Made by a program: the position numbers and the translations under genes. DNA of 14,244 nt from UBA1049 sp964522305 (GTDB taxonomy: Bacteria; Bacillota; Clostridia; Oscillospirales; CAG-382), in contig CAZFVM010000025.1 of the NCBI GenBank assembly GCA_964522305.1, forward strand, positions 1 to 14,244, in the 5' to 3' direction. Numbering within the stretch: the stretch's first letter is position 1; every line of letters starts with the position of its first letter. Below the pieces are notes generated by a model. The model had not been told where the DNA came from. It was given only the letters and a program-made list of their open reading frames with translations, and did not search any database. Positions 7,789 through 14,211 of the stretch are shown here, piece by piece.

Positions 7789-8334
7789 GTGGGTATTATA
7801 GTTGGTATCTCCGGTTGTTCCGGCAGTGGCAAGTCCACATTTGCAAACCGGCTTTCCGCAAGGTTTGAGGACAAGAAGGTGGCAACGATTACCTCGGACA
7901 AGTATTTCAGAGACCCCAAGCCGAGGATGATTTCCCCCGCCAACGGCAAAGAGTACGAGGACTTTAACACAGCGGACAACCTGAGAATCCGGCATTTGTT
8001 AGCCGACATAAATAATCAAAAAGACGACTTTGATATTGTGCTTGTCGAGGGGATATTGTTGTTTTGCTTCCCCGATTTTTTAAAGACAGCGGATTTAAAG
8101 ATTTTTGTACAAGCCAATATCGAGACCCGCTTGTCCCGCAGACTACTCAGGAACACCCGGGAATACGGTCTTGATTTTGATGAGGTGCTGGATTATTACA
8201 TGAACGCAGCTCGGTTTTCCGAGGCAAAGAACACAGCCCAAACCATGATTCATGCCGATATAATCATCAACGGAGAGAGGGATTTCGCTCTTTCTTTGGA
8301 TATAATCGAGGCTTACCTTAGACCTCGCTTATAA
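7789..8334 (+). CDS. Uridine kinase-like P-loop kinase, GTG start
   Basis: The product of 181 residues has Walker A GCSGSGKS (residues 9-16) directly at the N-terminus, TSDKYF in the position of the DxF loop, LVEGILLF (Walker B strand of uridine/pantothenate kinases), and the basic lid IETRLSRRLLRNTREYG with the paired arginines of uridine kinases. The GTG at 7789 is preferred because AAAGGGA (7776-7782) lies 6 bases upstream and no ATG precedes Walker A. It is shorter than typical uridine kinase (about 200-210) and its substrate loop reads PKPRMISPANGKEYEDF, so the acceptor may not be uridine. It could phosphorylate a nucleoside, a nicotinamide riboside-like compound or a sugar made by the operon. 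It is the last gene, 33 bases after the TIM-barrel gene and about 50 bases before a terminator. Confidence 0.85.
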   Translation: MGIIVGISGCSGSGKSTFANRLSARFEDKKVATITSDKYFRDPKPRMISPANGKEYEDFNTADNLRIRHLLADINNQKDDFDIVLVEGILLFCFPDFLKTADLKIFVQANIETRLSRRLLRNTREYGLDFDEVLDYYMNAARFSEAKNTAQTMIHADIIINGERDFALSLDIIEAYLRPRL

Positions 8335-8383
8335 GACCGGAGTGTTAGGTTATCCACAAAAAGAGCAGCATCCAATAACAAAT

Positions 8384-8430
8384 AACGCCCTTGAAGACAG
8401 CCTTTATCAGCCAAAGTCAAGGGCGTTTTT
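8384..8430 (+). terminator. Rho-independent terminator of the sugar operon
   Basis: An 11-base perfect stem, AACGCCCTTGA (8384-8394) with TCAAGGGCGTT (8417-8427), closes a 22-base loop and runs into five T residues (8426-8430). It lies about 50 bases after the kinase stop. The loop is longer than usual, but the GC-rich stem plus T tract is convincing. Confidence 0.85.
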
Positions 8431-8496
8431 GGGCACTGCTGTTTTGAGTAGTTTTGGCGCAGTTTTTTGCCGTGGTTGTATGGCTCTATGGTTGCA

Positions 8497-8524
8497 GTCA
8501 ATATGTTCGTCCGACAACATTGAC
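8497..8524. promoter_or_regulatory. Imperfect palindrome upstream of the sigma factor gene, possible operator
   Basis: GTCAAT-AT-GTTCGTC (8497-8511) is nearly the reverse complement of GACAACATTGAC (8513-8524), differing by a small insertion. It lies about 28 bases before the likely -35 of the ECF sigma gene, in a place where a regulator could bind. No regulator is encoded nearby, so this is only suggestive. Nothing else gene-like is visible between 8431 and 8611. Confidence 0.3.
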
Positions 8525-8552
8525 CCGGTATAGCTACCAGGGCAACAAATTG

Positions 8553-8581
8553 TTGATATATATGGCATTAAATGATAATAT
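8553..8581 (+). promoter_or_regulatory. Likely sigma-A-type promoter of the sigma/anti-sigma operon
   Basis: TTGATA (8553-8558), 17 bases, TAATAT (8576-8581) in a very AT-rich tract; overlapping alternatives are GATAAT (8574-8579) and TATAAA (8579-8584). The -35 overlaps a short inverted repeat CAACAA-A-TTGTTG (8543-8555). AAGGGGG (8600-8606) then serves the ATG at 8612. I see no convincing ECF-type autoregulatory promoter. Confidence 0.45.
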
Positions 8582-8611
8582 AAATATAGCGATTTTTTTA
8601 AGGGGGCACAC

Positions 8612-9166
8612 ATGCTCGGTTTTTATTTAAGCTTAGTCGATACACCGGAAGATAAGCATTTGGTAGAACAATTATATAACAATTATAAGAAGCTTATGCA
8701 CCATATGGCAAAAGAAATATTGCATGACGATTATCTTGCCGAAGACGCCGTTCACCAAGCGTTTATGAACATAATGAAAACATTAAGTAACATTAGAGGT
8801 GTTTCTTGTCCCCAAACAAGATCCTACTGCGTTATAATATGTAGAAGGGTTGCGCTCGACATGTTAAGACGGAGGCGTGACGATAGAATTGTTAGAGCAG
8901 ACGATTTGCCGGATAGGCTTAGTGACGGTGCAAATTTCGAGGATGAGATAATTGCAAAAATGGATTTGCAAATAATAATTGATAAGGTATTGGACTTACC
9001 TGATATTTACAGGGATATTTTTTATCTTTACTACAGCAATGATTTATCGTTGAAGCAAATTTCAAAAGTTTTGGGCATATCTTATGAAGCAGCAAAAAAG
9101 CGATTGCAGCGTGCAAGGCAACAATTGTTTTTTATGCTCCAAGAGGAGGGGACAAAACAAAAATGA
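8612..9166 (+). CDS. ECF-type RNA polymerase sigma factor
   Basis: The product of 184 residues has the two-domain layout of group 4 sigma factors. Region 2 (about 18-92) includes LYNNYKKLMHHMAKEIL, the DDYLAEDAVHQAFMNI helix, and the basic SYCVIICRRVALDMLRRRR segment. Region 4 (about 128-178) has LPDIYRDIFYLYYSNDLS followed by the helix-turn-helix QISKVLGISYEAAKKRLQRARQQL (several shorter motifs of it are diagnostic). ECF factors redirect RNA polymerase to stress or surface-response promoters. The stop overlaps the next gene start (ATGA), which encodes a membrane protein with anti-sigma features, so the pair is probably coregulated and translationally coupled. Coding sequence is markedly more AT-rich than the operon to its left. 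Confidence 0.93.
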   Translation: MLGFYLSLVDTPEDKHLVEQLYNNYKKLMHHMAKEILHDDYLAEDAVHQAFMNIMKTLSNIRGVSCPQTRSYCVIICRRVALDMLRRRRDDRIVRADDLPDRLSDGANFEDEIIAKMDLQIIIDKVLDLPDIYRDIFYLYYSNDLSLKQISKVLGISYEAAKKRLQRARQQLFFMLQEEGTKQK

Positions 9167-9855
9167 TAAAAGAAAATCACAAAACACTTTTAAAGCTCCA
9201 AGAAGCCGCCAAAAAATCACAAATCCAAGAGATAAATCTCTTGGAAGAAGAAGTTGCAAAGGGCGCACCTTATGTTTTTTCGGATGAGTTTAATACAAAA
9301 ATGGATAAGCTTTTGAGGTTTAGCAAAAAGCCGTATTTCAATTTTGTTAACACTGCCGGCAAGCGTGCAGCTGTTATCATTATTGCTTTTATCACAGCAC
9401 TTTCGATTACCACTTTCAGTGTCAAGGCATTAAGGGAGCCTGTCGTTAGCTTTATCGTTTCGGCATATGAGAAGTTCTCCAATATTGTTTTTTATACAGA
9501 GCCGGACGAAACGTCAATCCCAACTAAAATAGAACAAATATATCGACCGGAGTATATACCCAACGGATATGTAGAAGTCGAGAGTATTAATCTAATCAAT
9601 TTTATAGAGATAACCTATTCAAACGGCAAGGATGATTTGATTCTCACACAAGTTACCATCGGTTCAGCTCAATTTGGTGCAGATACAGAGGGTACAAAAA
9701 TAGAAACATTGATAGTGGATGGCATGGAAGTGCTATTTTATAGCAACAAAGGGATTAATCGCATTATTTGGACTGATGGATTATACGGTTACAGATTGTC
9801 GGGCATTATTGACAAAAACGAACTTATAAAAATGGTGAATACGACGAAATTTTAA
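9163..9855 (+). CDS. Membrane anti-sigma factor-like protein, DUF4367 C-terminal domain
   Basis: The 230-residue protein has a charged cytoplasmic N-terminus (about 1-65), one membrane helix at about 68-88 (VIIIAFITALSITTFSVKAL), and an outer domain with a YRPEYIPNGY motif and a C-terminal DGMEVLFYSN...IWTDGLYGYRLSG region. The end matches DUF4367, the extracytoplasmic domain that commonly follows an ECF sigma gene in Firmicutes. The likely role is to hold the sigma factor inactive through the N-terminus until an envelope signal is sensed outside; this is inferred from layout. The start overlaps the sigma gene stop by 4 bases. The last ~110 bases are repeated, diverged, at 10932-11048. No obvious terminator follows. 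Confidence 0.88.
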   Translation: MIKENHKTLLKLQEAAKKSQIQEINLLEEEVAKGAPYVFSDEFNTKMDKLLRFSKKPYFNFVNTAGKRAAVIIIAFITALSITTFSVKALREPVVSFIVSAYEKFSNIVFYTEPDETSIPTKIEQIYRPEYIPNGYVEVESINLINFIEITYSNGKDDLILTQVTIGSAQFGADTEGTKIETLIVDGMEVLFYSNKGINRIIWTDGLYGYRLSGIIDKNELIKMVNTTKF

Positions 9856-9867
9856 AACATTCTAAGA

Positions 9868-9883
9868 TTCTTGTCCCCAAACA
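9868..9883 (+). repeat. 16-base repeat of a sigma-gene segment in the intergenic region
   Basis: TTCTTGTCCCCAAACA occurs here and at 8803-8818 inside the sigma factor gene. The match extends loosely upstream (AACATT at 9856 and 8789, with a 2-base gap between). Together with the DUF4367 relic at 10932 it may be a scar of a second sigma/anti-sigma unit, or a chance match. Confidence 0.4.
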
Positions 9884-9949
9884 CTCTTTTCAAACGTTTA
9901 TATATATGAAGGCGCATAACAAGCCTATCTTATACAATGAGGTACTTGT

Positions 9950-10882
9950 ATGAAAACATACCGTATACGACCATTTAATGCGATCAGTGCGCTTTTTCTA
10001 ATATTGTCTCTTGTATTTCCGGCTCTTATTCTCTTTTTTGTGATTGATATGTTATCGGGGGCGACAGTACCTGATATGACAAGCATAATAGGCATTATTC
10101 TGTTCAGCTTTTTTGTCATATGGTTAGAAACCATTTTCTTGAGTATTGTGTTTTCACCTTATATAGACATAAACGAGGACTTTATAGAAATTCATCACTG
10201 GAAGAACGGAACCCCGTATGACAAAAAACATCCTTTGCGTAGACCAAGGACGATAAAAACAACTATTCCCATGGATGAGCTGGCTATGTATGGCGCCTAT
10301 CTGCTTAAGGACATTGAAAATTATACCAAAAAGGGTTCGGGCTTTATATACGACCAGTGGATGGTGGTTACAAGCACACCGATTCCTTTGCCGTTGAAAT
10401 TTCCAAGCCTGACTAAAAATCTGCGGGATTTGTTGCTCTTTGTAAAATCAGATGGCGAAAGTGTAGTGGTTGACGGTGGTCAATATGGATTGCGTCAAGT
10501 TCAGTATCTTTTGCACGTAATAAAACAGCACACAGATACAAAAGCAAGCGGGAGAGTATCTCCCAAAAAGCGCATTAACAGTTTTGCCCTTAATGTTATA
10601 AAAGCTTTTGCGGTCGTATGTTGGCTGACAGTATTACCAATATCCACAATCTGGTTGGAGGGTCTAATAAATCCGTTACACATACCTTCATATCAATCAG
10701 TGTGGCGCACTGTTTTTGTTATTAGTATATTATTGGCAAACTTGAGTATGACAGGTTATTGGGCTATTCGTAGGCAGAGAGATGATATCGAGATGCCACA
10801 CATAAAAACCGGACTATTATTAATAGCTTTGGTCTTATATGTTGTTTTTGTGGTTACATTAATTGTGTCAGCAGTTTTGTAA
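9950..10882 (+). CDS. Multi-pass membrane protein of unknown function
   Basis: I do not recognise this 310-residue protein. Two hydrophobic helices lie near the N-terminus (about 10-34 and 43-66). A soluble stretch of about 140 residues follows, beginning with short beta strands (YIDINEDFIEIHHW) and containing VVTSTPIPLPLKFPSL; it could be a PH-like cytoplasmic domain, as in bacterial YcxB/PH membrane proteins, but this is a guess. Three more helices follow (about 213-235, 245-262, 283-308). GAGG-like TGAGGT (9938-9943) lies 6 bases before the ATG. It is 94 bases after the anti-sigma gene on the same strand, so it may share the transcript and be under the same sigma factor. It is flanked by the two copies of the DUF4367 3' segment. 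Confidence 0.8.
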   Translation: MKTYRIRPFNAISALFLILSLVFPALILFFVIDMLSGATVPDMTSIIGIILFSFFVIWLETIFLSIVFSPYIDINEDFIEIHHWKNGTPYDKKHPLRRPRTIKTTIPMDELAMYGAYLLKDIENYTKKGSGFIYDQWMVVTSTPIPLPLKFPSLTKNLRDLLLFVKSDGESVVVDGGQYGLRQVQYLLHVIKQHTDTKASGRVSPKKRINSFALNVIKAFAVVCWLTVLPISTIWLEGLINPLHIPSYQSVWRTVFVISILLANLSMTGYWAIRRQRDDIEMPHIKTGLLLIALVLYVVFVVTLIVSAVL

Positions 10883-10931
10883 TATCCCTTATATTTAGTC
10901 TTTGGACTAACCCATCTAATTTATAAGCAAG

Positions 10932-11048
10932 GAAGTGCTATTTTATAGCAACAAAGGGATTAATCGCATTACTTGGACAGATGGGTTATACAGTTACAGA
11001 TTGACGGGCGTTATTGACAAAAATGAGCTTATAAAAACGAATTATTGA
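10932..11048 (+). pseudogene. Relic of a second DUF4367 (anti-sigma) gene: 3' end only
   Basis: This stretch aligns without gaps to 9727-9833 of the intact anti-sigma gene (constant offset 1205), with about 8 differences in roughly 107 bases. In the same frame it reads EVLFYSNKGINRI, then TWTDGLYSYRLTG and VIDKNELIK, ending at TGA 11046. Four differences are silent and four are conservative changes, so the copy diverged while it was still a functional gene and later lost its 5' part. No start codon or ribosome site serves it. It lies between the membrane-protein gene and the lipoprotein gene, with a small TTAGTC/GACTAA hairpin (10895-10910) just upstream. Confidence 0.8.
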
Positions 11049-11069
11049 TGATCGACAAGGAGAGCAATC

Positions 11070-11978
11070 ATGAAAAAGGGATTTGTATTAGTAATAATTG
11101 TTTTGCTGTTATTATTATCATCTTGCCGCGAAATAGATTATTATAATCGCGATCATCCGCATTTATTTACACAAATAACAAGTAGCTTGCTTGGTACCGG
11201 TAGTTATGACTGGCGCGATGGGGAAACTATACATATTGTAGAGACCGATGACTTAGGGAGAGAACTGTTTTTTGCGACTTCATGGAGTGATATATACCTT
11301 AGTATTGCAATCATTGGGATATGTCAAAAAACAGACGAAGATAGTGTTTATTATTATCCCGATATTAGTTTTATTTTCAAGCGAACATTATCTACACATT
11401 TGCCTGTTGTGGATGGAGACATATCAAACTATGTGGATCAACATTTTATCGGCGATGAAATCAAAAACTTAAAAGAAAAAAATGATTGGAACAAACCTTT
11501 CGTTGATGCCAATTGTATAAAAAAAGAAATCTATCGTAAGAAGCCCGAAATAAACGAAATCGACGGAATAGAAAAGGATGTAAAAAAGCATTATCGGCCA
11601 TATTTTACTATGTTAGAGCAGATGAAAACTGCTGAATTTATAAATTACTTGTATGACAACGAATACATATCAGAAAAAGAGTATACAAAAAGAATAGAAG
11701 ACACATCTGAGGTTGAATACACGGACCATCGTATAAAATGGGATGGCTACAAGCATTATAGACTGTTTATAACGCTTTTGACTAATGATATCGAGGGTAG
11801 CGAAATATATGTTGCTGTGGTTCGCGACCTTATGAAAACAATAAAAGTTTTTATGCTCTTCTATGATAAAGATGGTAATTTGAATACACAAACCGGAGCT
11901 GAAGAATTGAGCGATTATTATAATTATGTCGAACAATTAAAGAGCTTTAAAGAGAAAAACGGATTTAAAGAACGATAA
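11070..11978 (+). CDS. Putative lipoprotein of unknown function
   Basis: The 302-residue protein starts with a lipoprotein signal: KK, a run of hydrophobic residues, and the lipobox LSSC with C19 as the modified cysteine, so it should be anchored on the outer face of the cytoplasmic membrane. The mature part is hydrophilic and rich in tyrosine, aspartate and lysine, with a mixed alpha/beta pattern, a helical middle (about 165-210) and a KSFKEKNGFKER end. I recognise no domain. AAGGAG (11057-11062) lies 7 bases before the ATG. It follows the DUF4367 relic and precedes the RHS gene by 61 bases. A role as a surface sensor or as part of the sigma-factor regulon is possible but unsupported. Base composition is very AT-rich. 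Confidence 0.8.
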   Translation: MKKGFVLVIIVLLLLLSSCREIDYYNRDHPHLFTQITSSLLGTGSYDWRDGETIHIVETDDLGRELFFATSWSDIYLSIAIIGICQKTDEDSVYYYPDISFIFKRTLSTHLPVVDGDISNYVDQHFIGDEIKNLKEKNDWNKPFVDANCIKKEIYRKKPEINEIDGIEKDVKKHYRPYFTMLEQMKTAEFINYLYDNEYISEKEYTKRIEDTSEVEYTDHRIKWDGYKHYRLFITLLTNDIEGSEIYVAVVRDLMKTIKVFMLFYDKDGNLNTQTGAEELSDYYNYVEQLKSFKEKNGFKER

Positions 11979-12039
11979 TATCCATACTGCATTTGTCTAA
12001 TGAGTTTTTTACGACAAAAATTTCAGCAAAAGGTGACAG

Positions 12040-13599
12040 ATGTATGATTATGAGGATTATTGGCATAATCCATTTGAATATACCTACGACAATTTAGGCA
12101 ACATCAGCACGGTGAGTAGGTTTGGAATACTCAGACAATCCTTTGTATATGATGAGTTAGGGCAGTTGACAAGGGAAAACAATAAGGATGCAGACAGGAC
12201 ATATCTGTATTCTTATGACTCCAATGGCAATATCACCATGGCGGAGGAGTATCCTTATACAACAGGCAACATAAATTACTCTTTGCTACTGGATGCAAGA
12301 GCATATTTTTATAACAGTAACTGGGGAGATAAGCTTACTAATCTTAACGGTACCAATATCAGTTATGATACAATAGGCAATCCTCTCAATTGGAGAGGGA
12401 CCATATCTTCCATTAATTGGGATGGCAGACGTTTAGAAAGCCTAAACACTATATGCCCGTATGGCGACCCGGTGACCATTTACTTTGGCTATAATGAAAG
12501 CGGAGTACGGACATCAAAAAACTTTGCCAATAGTATGACTCCGTCTGATAGCTATAACATAGAGTATATACTTGACGGCAGCAGAATAATCAAAGAGATA
12601 AGCTCTCTTTCCATTAGTCCTCATACTACCAATACTATCTATTACTATTATGATGACACGGGCTCTGTCATAGGCTTTAATTACGATGGCGCCGATTATT
12701 ACTACGGCAAGAACTTGCAAGGCGATATTGTATCTATCTACAGCAGCAACAAAGTCGAGGTTGTACAGTATAGATACGATGCCTGGGGTAATATAATAAG
12801 CATGACCGGTTCCTTTGCGAATACAGTTGGCAGGGCAAACCCCTTCCGCTATCGTGGTTATTATTACGACACCGAGACGGGACTATTCTATGTAGGCGCA
12901 CGCTACTATGATCCGGAAATCGGTCGGTGGTTAAGTCCGGAACCCAATGTTGATGCTGGTGAGTTTGACGAAGGTGCAGGTTTACTTGCGTACAATGTGT
13001 ATGCTTACTGTGCCAATAATCCGGTAAATTTCTATGACCCCTCCGGAGAGGCTATACTCACATGCATCCTTGTTGGTGCAGGAATAGGTTTATTGGCGGG
13101 CGGTTTGTTCGGCGCATATCGAGCAAGCAAAAATGGATATACACCGAGAGACGGATGGCGCTACTGGAAGTACGTTGTTGGTTATGGTGTTGTTGGCGGT
13201 ACTGCGGGAGCCTTAATCGGATGGGGCGCAGGGGTCCTAATCCCTAAATTCGGCGCTGTTATGGCTGCCAAGTCGATTACAAGCGGTGGCGGTGTCGGAT
13301 ATGCAACATTCCAACAGCTGAAAAACTCACTAGGTTCACCCGGTTGGGGAAAACAATGGCATCATATTGTGGAGCAATGTCAATCTGTAAAATCCGGATT
13401 TTCAACATTCTGGATTAACAACTCTAACAATGTTATAAATATCACCAAACAAGTCCATCAAAAGGTTAGCGCACATTATAGCAGTATTCAATCACATACT
13501 AACGGCCTAAGGGTTAGGGATTGGCTTGCGGGCCAAAGCTTCCAGAAACAATATGAATATGGTGTAAAAATTCTTCGTCAGTTGGGTGTGAAAATATGA
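12040..13599 (+). CDS. Short RHS-repeat protein with C-terminal HNH/endonuclease VII-like toxin
   Basis: The 519-residue product has YD/RHS repeats (about 10-265: TYDNLGNIS, VYDELGQLT, SYDSNGNIT, RYDAWGNII), the RHS core box from FRYRGYYYDTETGLFYVGARYYDP (split near 269 to 292) to GRWLSPEP, and NFYDPSGE at 331-337 that ends the conserved part. A glycine-rich hydrophobic stretch (about 338-430) may help membrane passage. The tip (434-519) has QWHHIVEQ (H441, H442), NNSNNVIN (460-467), H473 and H479, an HNH/endonuclease VII-type nuclease pattern. RHS-CT proteins deliver such tips into competing cells. No signal peptide or N-terminal delivery domain is present, and an in-frame TGA lies at 12034, so it is much shorter than full RHS proteins: an orphan tip module or a truncated gene. 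AAAGGTGA precedes the ATG. It overlaps the immunity gene by 4 bases. Confidence 0.88.
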   Translation: MYDYEDYWHNPFEYTYDNLGNISTVSRFGILRQSFVYDELGQLTRENNKDADRTYLYSYDSNGNITMAEEYPYTTGNINYSLLLDARAYFYNSNWGDKLTNLNGTNISYDTIGNPLNWRGTISSINWDGRRLESLNTICPYGDPVTIYFGYNESGVRTSKNFANSMTPSDSYNIEYILDGSRIIKEISSLSISPHTTNTIYYYYDDTGSVIGFNYDGADYYYGKNLQGDIVSIYSSNKVEVVQYRYDAWGNIISMTGSFANTVGRANPFRYRGYYYDTETGLFYVGARYYDPEIGRWLSPEPNVDAGEFDEGAGLLAYNVYAYCANNPVNFYDPSGEAILTCILVGAGIGLLAGGLFGAYRASKNGYTPRDGWRYWKYVVGYGVVGGTAGALIGWGAGVLIPKFGAVMAAKSITSGGGVGYATFQQLKNSLGSPGWGKQWHHIVEQCQSVKSGFSTFWINNSNNVINITKQVHQKVSAHYSSIQSHTNGLRVRDWLAGQSFQKQYEYGVKILRQLGVKI

Positions 13600-13946
13600 T
13601 AGATGAGTATAGGAAAAAATACATTGAATTATGTTCTGAACTTGATGATTACTCGAAAGAAGGGGTCAAGAAACACAATAAGGCAATGAAAAAGCTTGCA
13701 AAATTATTTCATCAATTAGAAGATGATAAAAAGTTAGCGGCCGAGGTATATGGTGACTTGATAACTCATGATGATGAACGGGTCAGAGCAACGGTTGCAG
13801 CACACAGTTTGGGATTAAATGTTAATTTGACTAAAGCTCAAAAAGTATTGAAAGAAATAATGCGAAACAGTCCTGAGCCCCTTTCAAGATTCAATGCCGA
13901 AATGACACTTCAAGTATGGAAGGAACAAGGTTATTTGAACTTTTAA
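13596..13946 (+). CDS. Presumed immunity protein, DUF2019-like helical repeat
   Basis: The 116-residue protein is all-helical and charged, with KKHNKAMKKLAKLFHQL near 24-40, then LITHDDERVRATVAAHSLGL and a final LQVWKEQGYLNF. This matches the HEAT-like DUF2019 pattern as I remember it. DUF2019-like proteins are found next to polymorphic toxin tips and are thought to act as immunity proteins that bind the toxin. Its ATG overlaps the RHS stop (ATGA), the usual toxin-immunity arrangement, which supports cytoplasmic neutralisation of the HNH tip in the producing cell. There is no signal peptide, as expected for immunity to a DNase. The family match is from memory, and the functional role is inferred mainly from position. 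Confidence 0.75.
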   Translation: MIDEYRKKYIELCSELDDYSKEGVKKHNKAMKKLAKLFHQLEDDKKLAAEVYGDLITHDDERVRATVAAHSLGLNVNLTKAQKVLKEIMRNSPEPLSRFNAEMTLQVWKEQGYLNF

Positions 13947-14001
13947 CTGTAAAACAAATTAGGATTATTGACAGAGCAAGATTTTAGGGAGAGTGACCTA
14001 C

Positions 14002-14211
14002 TGTCTTAACGAGCAATGAATTTGTGGATACAGACCACAAATTCGCCCGTCAGGAAAATTCCCTGAAACCCTTTGCGCCTTTTATGCTACCGCAGAGAGA
14101 GCATACTTTTTCCGCAAGGCAATTGAAACAGCTGCAAGGGGCATTCGGGGATTTCCCCGAACAAGCGAATTTTACTTCGACAGGAGTATAAATTCATTGC
14201 TTGCTAAGACA
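14002..14211. repeat. 210-bp folded element bounded by 22-base imperfect inverted repeats
   Basis: The ends 14002-14023 (TGTCTTAACGAGC...) and 14190-14211 (...GCTTGCTAAGACA) are inverted repeats with 2 mismatches in 22. Inside are: a perfect 10-base stem GAATTTGTGG/CCACAAATTC (14018-14027, 14035-14044); TCAGG/CCTGA (14050-14054, 14062-14066); TATGCT/AGCATA (14083-14088, 14100-14105) nested in CCTTTGCG/CGCAAGG (14070-14077, 14113-14119); TTCGGGG/CCCCGAA with loop ATTT (14144-14161); and AAATTCGC/GCGAATTT (14039-14046, 14165-14172). The GAATTT/AAATTC units allow alternative pairings. No ORF is present. A T tract (14232-14238) follows. It could be a MITE, an attC-like recombination site or a structured RNA. 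No clear target-site duplication is seen. Confidence 0.7.

Noticed and set aside
13968..13996. Promoter with perfect TTGACA before the folded element
   Set aside because: No acceptable -10 sequence occurs 16 to 19 bases downstream.
14002..14211. Integron attC site
   Set aside because: The ends resemble attC core sites (GTCTTAAC), but the right end has GCTAAGAC instead of a GTT core, the element is longer than normal attC sites, and no integrase is visible. Kept only as one hypothesis for the element.
14002..14211. CRISPR array
   Set aside because: Repeated short units here are inverted stems of a single fold, not evenly spaced direct repeats with spacers.
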